A DNA stretch of 64,000 nt, from assembly GCA_034440615.1 (NCBI GenBank), contig JAOTOM010003168.1, positions 62,001-126,000 on the forward strand, written 5' to 3'. Below the pieces are notes generated by a model. That model saw nothing but the letters and a program-made list of their open reading frames with translations, did not search any database and was not told the origin of the DNA. This stretch comes from Ashinkailepas kermadecensis (taxonomy: Eukaryota; Arthropoda; Thecostraca; Neolepadidae). How positions within the stretch are numbered: the first letter of the stretch is position 1; each line of letters begins with the position of its first letter. Shown one piece after another: positions 58,166 to 64,000 of this stretch. The position numbers and the translations under genes are program-made.

Positions 58166-58522
58166 TAGCATCCTTGCTGGCGCGTACGAATGTGCAAGAT
58201 ATCTAGCTGATACTGAGGTGTTAATATGTCTTAGCTATCATGAGCGATGAGTGCAGGGGATGGGGGATGTGGGGACTCTTTGCAAACGTTACATTCGCCG
58301 TGCTGACATGGACGTATTCATTATTCAGGTTACGCTTCAACTCATGCATATGCGGCAAAAACGTTTGAATAATGCTGCGAGATTCCGGTGAAAGATTAAA
58401 CTAGAACTTCGCCATTCAAGAAGCAAATCACCAGAAAATGTGTGATGGGACTGAACAAATACTACCCGTCGGGGTTCGTTCTAAAAAATAGAACTAGAGG
58501 CCCGGAACACACCTGATCCTGT

Positions 58523-58632
58523 CACCAAGATTACAACCAGTATATGGATGCTTCTCCGTCTAGGAGATACACCATTCCCATTCCTTCCTCTTGGACCAAT
58601 CTCCGGCACATGTACATACGTACCTAAGGACT
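58523..58632 (+). repeat. 110-bp inverted repeat, left arm
   Basis: This segment (starting caccaagattacaaccag, ending cgtacctaaggact) is the exact reverse complement of 59875-59984, with no mismatch that I can find over 110 bp. The arms span 1462 bp. Sequence similarity stops abruptly on the inner side and fades over about 15 bp on the outer side. Confidence 0.93.
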
Positions 58633-58644
58633 GGGGAACCTATT

Positions 58645-58810
58645 GTGCCAAGGGCACCACTTCACCGACTGGTGCTCCCCACAACATTTCCAGGCTGCAG
58701 CCGGCGTTGTGCGAAGGGCACCACCTCACCGACTGGTGCTCCCCACAACATTTCCAGGCTGCGGCCGGCGTTGTACGAAGGGCACCACCACCTCACCGAC
58801 TAGTGCTTCC
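58645..58810. repeat. 64-bp tandem repeat
   Basis: About two and a half copies of a unit with gcgaagggcaccacctcacc, gactggtgctccccacaaca and tttccaggctgc. Lies just inside the left arm of the 110-bp inverted repeat. Confidence 0.88.
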
Positions 58811-59874
58811 CACGGCTTCTGCACAAATTGGCGGACAGGAAGGGGTAGCTGCCGCCTCCAATAAATCGAACCAATCTGGACAGAATCCCCATCGACCGGT
58901 GCTCTTTTTGCAGCCGGTCGGGCGGCGGCGCCCTTCATTTCCCGGCCAGCCCGGCAATCTTCCATTCACGTCTGCGGTGGCCTCCTTCAATTAGGGCCGG
59001 GCGGCGGCGGCAGCTGCTCCTCAGTGGACGACTACGTGCTGCTGGCCGGTGGAAGACGTGTCGCCGCCGGGAGGGCGACGGCCGACATGGCACTGGGCGT
59101 CGGTCCTAATCAGCGACACATTGAGTGGACCACAACACGCTGTCGCCCGCTGAATGGATGGCTCCGGCCTCACTGAATCGCTGAAGGCTGACTCTGCGGT
59201 GCGCGCTTCAGGTCGGGAAACCGGAGAAAAGGCGGAAGAGGTGAAATGCGCACGTGACGTGCCATCGAACGAGCTCTCACTGAAATGCCAACGACGCCGA
59301 AATTTCGAGCATGTCGACCAGCGTCAGTGGTGTTCGTCACGTGCTTCAAGTTTAGCATCCCGGCCAGTGGGCTTTGGCCTCTGTCGGCTCCTCTTCCCTT
59401 CAGCCTGCTTGTTGGAGGTGTATTCAGCAGTGACGACGTCAGGCCAGGGTCTGCAGGGTCCTCTTAACAGCAAACATGCATGTGCTTTTCCGCACACGTA
59501 AAGCTGATACTGCGGACTGCAGCGTGGTCAAATGTGTGCCTTTGACTCGTCTCTGTCACATGTTCATGTCGCCACCGATATCATTTGATTTTGGTCCGTG
59601 TGTGACTGAAGAAAGCTGTACTCTGAAATAAAACATTTCGAACTCAGTTTGCGGTCCCTTTAAAGCAGAAGGGCTCACATGTCAACATGCGGGTCTGACA
59701 TTAATGCAGCTCCAGGGGTGCATAACCGAACATTGTGAACGTCTATGACAAGGCGGAGTACACCGCTGTTCACGTACGCACAGACCTTCAGAATGAGTGC
59801 TAAATAACTTATCTACGCGGGAACAATTTCCGATGCAGTACATTATTACTCGGAAAAAACGTCGAGTTCATTTG
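58811..59874. other. Unique DNA between the inverted-repeat arms
   Basis: 58890-59100 is GC-rich; the remainder is ordinary. No transposase or other gene recognised. Confidence 0.45.
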
Positions 59875-59984
59875 AGTCCTTAGGTACGTATGTACATGTG
59901 CCGGAGATTGGTCCAAGAGGAAGGAATGGGAATGGTGTATCTCCTAGACGGAGAAGCATCCATATACTGGTTGTAATCTTGGTG
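59875..59984 (-). repeat. 110-bp inverted repeat, right arm
   Basis: Exact reverse complement of 58523-58632. It ends about 38 bp before the CR1-like fragment; the joint repeats gtaatcttggtggca twice (near 59973 and 60004). Confidence 0.93.
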
Positions 59985-60021
59985 GCAGGAGGTATCACAG
60001 GAGGTAATCTTGGTGGCACGT

Positions 60022-60660
60022 TCAGAGGAATGTGTCATACAAAAGTGAGGAGGTCATCAGGAAGCTTTACTGTGCATATGTCAGGCCACATTTGGAATAC
60101 TGTGTCCAAGCTTGGTCCCCTAGTTATGAGAAAGATTGTTGGCTTTTAGAAAGAGTACAAAAGAGGGCAACACAAATGGTTAATGGTATAGGCAACCTGG
60201 CATACGAGGAAAGATTGAAGAAATTGAATATGTTTTCACTTAGATATAGAAGGCTGAGAGGAGATCTCATCGAGGTTTTTTAAATTTGTTCATGGTCAGG
60301 AACAGGGATATCTCAGGGAAATGTTTGAATTTAACAGAAATGATGCAATTAGAGGTCATCAATTCAAAATTAAAGTTAATCACAGCAGGACAAGGTTAAG
60401 ACAGTCTTTCTTCACCAACAGGGTAGTAGAACACTGGAACTAGCTGCTAGGAACAATTGTCAGTAGCAACACACTGAACATCTTTAAAAACGGCATAGAC
60501 AATCATTATAAGAATAGGGGGCTTGTTTTTCTGTATTCCAGGGAGGGTTGATTGACAGATTTGGTGGGCAACTGGTTCAGTGTACAAAGTGCAACCAAGA
60601 AGGGCCCTTCTGGCTCATAGTTGCACTGATCTTTTATGTCTTTATTTATGTCTTTATATA
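60022..60660 (+). mobile_element. CR1-like LINE, 3' end of ORF2 and tail
   Basis: A 5'-truncated CR1/L2-type element. The frame from about 60025 reads YVRPHLEYCVQAWSP (conserved region C-terminal to the RT palm), then ERVQKRATQMV and RYRRLRGDLIEVF, all typical of this group. An extra T in the run at 60278-60283 shifts the frame; it resumes with KFVHGQ, RLRQSFFTNRVVEHWN, a stop at 60441, then a final segment. The 3' end has short direct repeats of tttatgtct near 60630-60655, like the short repeated tails of CR1/L2 elements. Non-functional. Confidence 0.85.
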
Positions 60661-62293
60661 TTATACAAATGTCCTACAGGAAAACAGTAAGAATGCAGCT
60701 GGGGGAACGAGGGCCGAACAAAATTGAGTCTGGCAGGTAGCGATACGTTGTAGAGAATTAAATGCAAGTAGAGAATGGTAGGTGTCCTAGGTCTCCCTTC
60801 TGGTGCTCGTGCAGTTGCGTAGCAGAATGGATGTGTTATTGATGGAAATGATTGATAATGAAGCCGAAAGCAATGCATTGCAATGGAAAGCGACGCTGGA
60901 AAAGCATTATAATGAAACCAGATAGTTCAAACGAACGTCCGAAAGTGTCGAGAAATGTAAGTGAATTGTCGTTGCACACAAACTACCCTGCCATTGATAC
61001 AGGGGAACGCCTATCCATCTTGTACTGGTGTTGCTATTTCTGACAGCTTTAATCGCTTCGACGAGACCAAACAAAAACGATCTGCATCATAGCAAAGTAC
61101 CACCAAAATGTCGACATTTGGTTGCGCACAGCGATCTCACGATCTGCTGCGATCTACGATCATTGAAAGCATCATGTTGTGTTTATCAATGCTTCCAGGC
61201 TAACTGGTATGCATCCAGTGACGGCCACACAGTTTCATCCAGTTCAACCCCCTGGCCGCTGCTCCTGTCCTCTACCACCTGGCGTCCGGTCCTCTGCGCA
61301 AAACAGGCCCAGTGAAGCCCCATAAAACCGGAGGACGCCACTGCCCAGTCAGCTCTCCCCCTCCAACCCCCCTCCCTCGGACAACGATCTTCTCTCCGTG
61401 AATGATCTGCAGCAGTATCGGTTCCCGCAGACGTCTGGCAGAGGTCGCTCTCTGGGGTGTTTACAGCCACGCGAACATCTTCCCCACATATCTGGCCCGT
61501 CCGTCGGCTCCCACCTCCCGCGTTCTCTTTGGAACTGGCACCTCGACACCACGGGCTGCATTCACACAGGTCACACAATGCCCTTTAAACTGTGCACAAA
61601 GGTCATCCGGCGAGGGTGGGAACAACGAGCGACAGAGCCTTGTTATCTCCGGACCAGACCATCTTCCCCCGCCCTCCGTCCCCCGAATGCGCGCGATGCT
61701 TAAAACAGATCGCAGCGGGTCGCAGGATACATGTGCCGCGCAGGCTCCAGAGTCGGGGAGGGGGGGCGGACGGCAGGCAGGGGAAGAGGCCAGAGGTGGA
61801 CGTATCCAGATGCGCGGTGACCGGAAGCCACGCTGTGCGCGACGCGAGGCGCGCTATTTTTGGCGCCGTGTCAGCACGACCATGGCGCGTGGCCGGAAGC
61901 CGCACGTGTATGTACCGCCGCTGTCCTTCGTCGCCGCCATCACTACGTGGCAACGGCACTGCCAGGCTTTCACATTATCTCGCCTGTCAGTTTGGTGACA
62001 CCGAGTTTATTCCGCGCCGAACAGGGTCTCAAGCAGCACACAACTACCATTTGCCAGGCAGGGGTTTTTCGCCTCCTCGTACAATCTCTGGAACGGCGAG
62101 GCCGATTCAAAACAAATCAAAAGGCGAACGGAAGCGCCAGGCAGTTTGACGTGAAGGTATATCATTTTTGTGTTTGCTTCATGTCAAGTAAAGAGGCACA
62201 GGTCAAGATCAAAGGTCCAAATTAAGGTTTTCCCTGGTTCCATTAACTACATAGACTTCCATACCAGCTCAATATAATTATTTCAAAGCAAGG

Positions 62294-62334
<41 letters not shown>

Positions 62335-62504
62335 AATATGTGGCGCAAGAAGCGTAAAATGTCACCTCATCATTTCAAGAGGAATAGTGTGTTTAGGGCC
62401 GTGCCGGAACATATATATAATTTGCGCCGCCTTCAAAGCGAGTGGGTTTGGCAAGGAAGTTCAAAGCGAGTGTGCATTTACGTTAAAGGGGTTCTACGTT
62501 AAAG
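60661..62504. other. Unique spacer, partly GC-rich
   Basis: No gene that I can name. 61190-62000 is GC-richer and has open frames on both strands (130 codons minus at 61186-61578; 198 and 185 codons plus at 61402-62149). They lack recognisable domains and overlap each other, so I do not call them. An (AC)n microsatellite lies at 62294-62330. Confidence 0.4.
62294..62330. repeat. (AC)n microsatellite
   Basis: About 18 AC dinucleotides. Confidence 0.95.
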
Positions 62505-62839
62505 TGTATGTGACGTTAAGCCACGGAAGTTGGGAGGGGGGGAGGAGGGGAGGACCATCTCCCAGATGGTTGAGATAGTTTTCATAGAGCTTAGTTTGGT
62601 TTACTCCCCCGTGAGGTAATTTATATTTTGGGTGGAGGAGGGACAGGAATTAAGTTGGTTGTGTCAGGGTGCCGGCATTAGCCTTACCTTGTCGAAGAGG
62701 ACCGAGGGTTCACTGTGTGGGCACGGAGGTGATTGTTCACACCGCCTATCACGCCGGCTGCCACGTGTTAGTTGTTAGTAGTGGTCAGAAGCAGCACGCT
62801 TTCATGCAGGGTTGTGCAGGGTTAGTACGATGTTTTGCA

Positions 62840-63060
62840 ATTCGGCTCATCTATGCACGTTGTGTTGTACCTCTAGGGAACCGTTTTACGCTGTGAATTG
62901 TAAAACAAATCGGCCCATCTACGCCCAATGCACCTTTGGCTAATAGTGTTATGCTATTATAATTTTTAAAGCAAATCGGCCCATCTACGTCTGACGACAG
63001 CGTCAGGTAGCCATGTACTTCGAGTGGCAAACGATTCGGCTCATCTACGTCCGATGCCAT
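62840..63060 (-). repeat. Four-fold motif in LINE 3' region, copy 2
   Basis: aaatcggcccatctacgtc and variants occur at about 62840, 62910, 62975 and 63035, the inverted counterpart of the four blocks at 43085-43285 in copy 1. Confidence 0.7.
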
Positions 63061-63290
63061 TCGTGGATGGCTATTCATATTACTGCTATGAGTGGTTGTG
63101 TGGGCATGCATCGCGTATCAGTTGCGTGGAGTCCACAATGCTCCTGCTAGTTTAGTTTCGTACAGATAGCAAAGAGTAATTGGAGAAGATTTGGGTGTTT
63201 GCTACCCAGAAGCGACGAAAGCAAGAGGGTGATGCTCTGCTTGGCAGAACTCCTTAATTAGTGGTCTTTGAGCATCAAAGCTCCTTCAGT

Positions 63291-63684
63291 GTAACAGGAT
63301 GTGACCCATGCTTAATGTGGTGTCGCAGTTATCGCAGTGATGTGTTACACAATGGTCATCAGCTAGTAACAGGATGTGACCCATGCTTAATGTGGCGTCG
63401 CAGTTATCGCTGATGTGTTACACAATAGTCATCAGCTAGTGTAACAGGATGTGATCCATGCTTAATGTGGCGTCGCAGTTATCGCAGTGATGTGTTACAC
63501 AATGGTCATCAGCTAGTTGTCTGTAACAGGATGTGACCCATGCTTAATGTGGCGTCGCAGTTATCGCAGTGATGTGTTACACAATGGTCATCAGCTAGTT
63601 GTCTGTAACAGGATGTGACCCATGCTTAATGTGGCGTCGCAGTTATCGCAGTGATGTGTTACACAATGGTCATCAGCTAGTTGA
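63291..63684 (-). repeat. LINE-derived minisatellite, 75-82 bp, five copies
   Basis: Starts of gtaacaggatgtgacccatg at 63291, 63366, 63441, 63523 and 63604 give units of 75, 75, 82 and 81 bp. On the minus strand each unit reads the LINE ORF2 zinc knuckle (CDNCDATLSMGHIL). Copy 1 has this segment once at about 42770-42850, so the array expanded inside the LINE. Confidence 0.92.
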
Positions 63685-64000
63685 GGGTGTGTAAGCTGTG
63701 TGCAACCAGTTCTAAGCGTAATAAGGATGACCTCCTTTAGGCGGTGTGGTTGGCTTGATGTGATTCATGTGCCTAACGTTGGTTTGATGTTGCAGGTGTG
63801 GTTGGAGCGGTGGAGTGTGGAGGTGTGTTGCATCGATGTGTTCTGGTGATGCTTACGTACGTGGCGTTGTAGGATGGCTTTGCTGTCGTCTACCGAATAT
63901 TCCATGTTGGGATAAGCGGTCAATGCTGGGGCTTGCTTTGCCAGCCCATCTGCTTGTTCGTTTTCTGGAATGTTGAGGTGGACCGGAATCCAGAGGAAGG

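Larger units (their letters stand above)
56894..58522. other. Unique spacer with pyrimidine tracts
   Basis: No gene recognised. Includes the (TC)n tract and a 26-bp repeat listed separately, and a stretch near 57670-57890 whose minus-strand frame (71 codons) I cannot identify. Confidence 0.45.
62505..64000 (-). mobile_element. I-clade-like LINE, 3' part, copy 2 (inverted, leaves window)
   Basis: Read on the minus strand from 64000, this matches copy 1 (about 42430-43600) throughout: the RNase H block WIPxHxNIP with EQADGLAKQA (63905-64000), the linker (63690-63900), the zinc-knuckle segment (expanded into an array), the 3' region with four gatgagccg-type blocks (62830-63070) and the terminal part down to about 62505. 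Upstream ORF2 lies beyond the window edge. Both copies share small indels and differ by many substitutions, so they are distinct old insertions. Confidence 0.85.

Noticed and set aside
58523..59984. Calling the 110-bp inverted repeat a complete DNA transposon
   Set aside because: No target-site duplication or typical terminal motif could be found outside the arms, and the interior includes a separate tandem repeat and no transposase.
61186..62149. Overlapping ORFs of 130-198 codons on both strands
   Set aside because: GC-rich composition explains their length; no recognisable domains, no splice pattern and mutual overlap.

Overview
This is eukaryotic, probably invertebrate, genomic DNA that is almost entirely non-genic. 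It has no operons, ribosome binding sites, rRNA genes or recognisable multi-exon host gene. The non-LTR retrotransposon pieces (an I-clade-like element with RNase H, and CR1-like elements with an esterase ORF1), the hAT-like MITE, a Mutator-like foldback element, tRNA-derived SINE heads, many TA/TC/AC microsatellites and CpG-rich patches fit an arthropod. A decapod crustacean is my guess, at low confidence; nothing here fixes the species.

The window is dominated by tandem arrays. I mark more than 40, with units of 7 to about 95 bp, together covering roughly a third of the 64 kb. The largest are 30 bp at 18993-23093 (4.1 kb), 67 bp at 54920-56893, 44 bp at 1028-2611, 32 bp at 9838-11305, 20 bp at 46441-47700, 29 bp at 31000-32142, 28 bp with a (TC)n core at 48010-49150, 60 bp at 35040-36150, 44 bp at 38010-38985 and a heptamer-built array at 36846-37812. 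Almost every array has its own unit. Very long open frames across them, up to 1411 codons, arise because the units lack stop codons, often in several frames at once, so they are not evidence of genes.

Mobile elements lie between and inside the arrays. (1) Two inverted copies of one I-clade-like LINE sit at 41027-43600 (+) and 62505-64000 (-, running off the window). (2) A 5' CR1-like ORF1 fragment with an SGNH esterase lies inside the 29-bp array at 32143-33311. (3) A 3' CR1-like ORF2 tail lies at 60022-60660. (4) A 285-bp MITE with 12-bp TIRs and an 8-bp target duplication interrupts the 24-bp array at 28786-29070. (5) A 1044-bp foldback element with TIRs of about 460 bp and an 11-bp target duplication lies at 49508-50551. 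(6) tRNA-like SINE heads lie at 34490-34700 (+) and 36150-36307 (-). (7) A perfect 110-bp inverted repeat lies at 58523-58632 and 59875-59984.

The points most worth following up are: a minisatellite born inside the LINE zinc-knuckle coding sequence, with the unexpanded sister copy in the same window; a GTGAC/GTCAC pentamer recurring in many unrelated array units; CpG-rich patches that repeatedly abut arrays; dense E-box arrays; higher-order and phase-locked array structure; and one short ORF (33601-34182) whose repeat units differ mainly at third codon positions. The remaining unique DNA shows no gene I can name.
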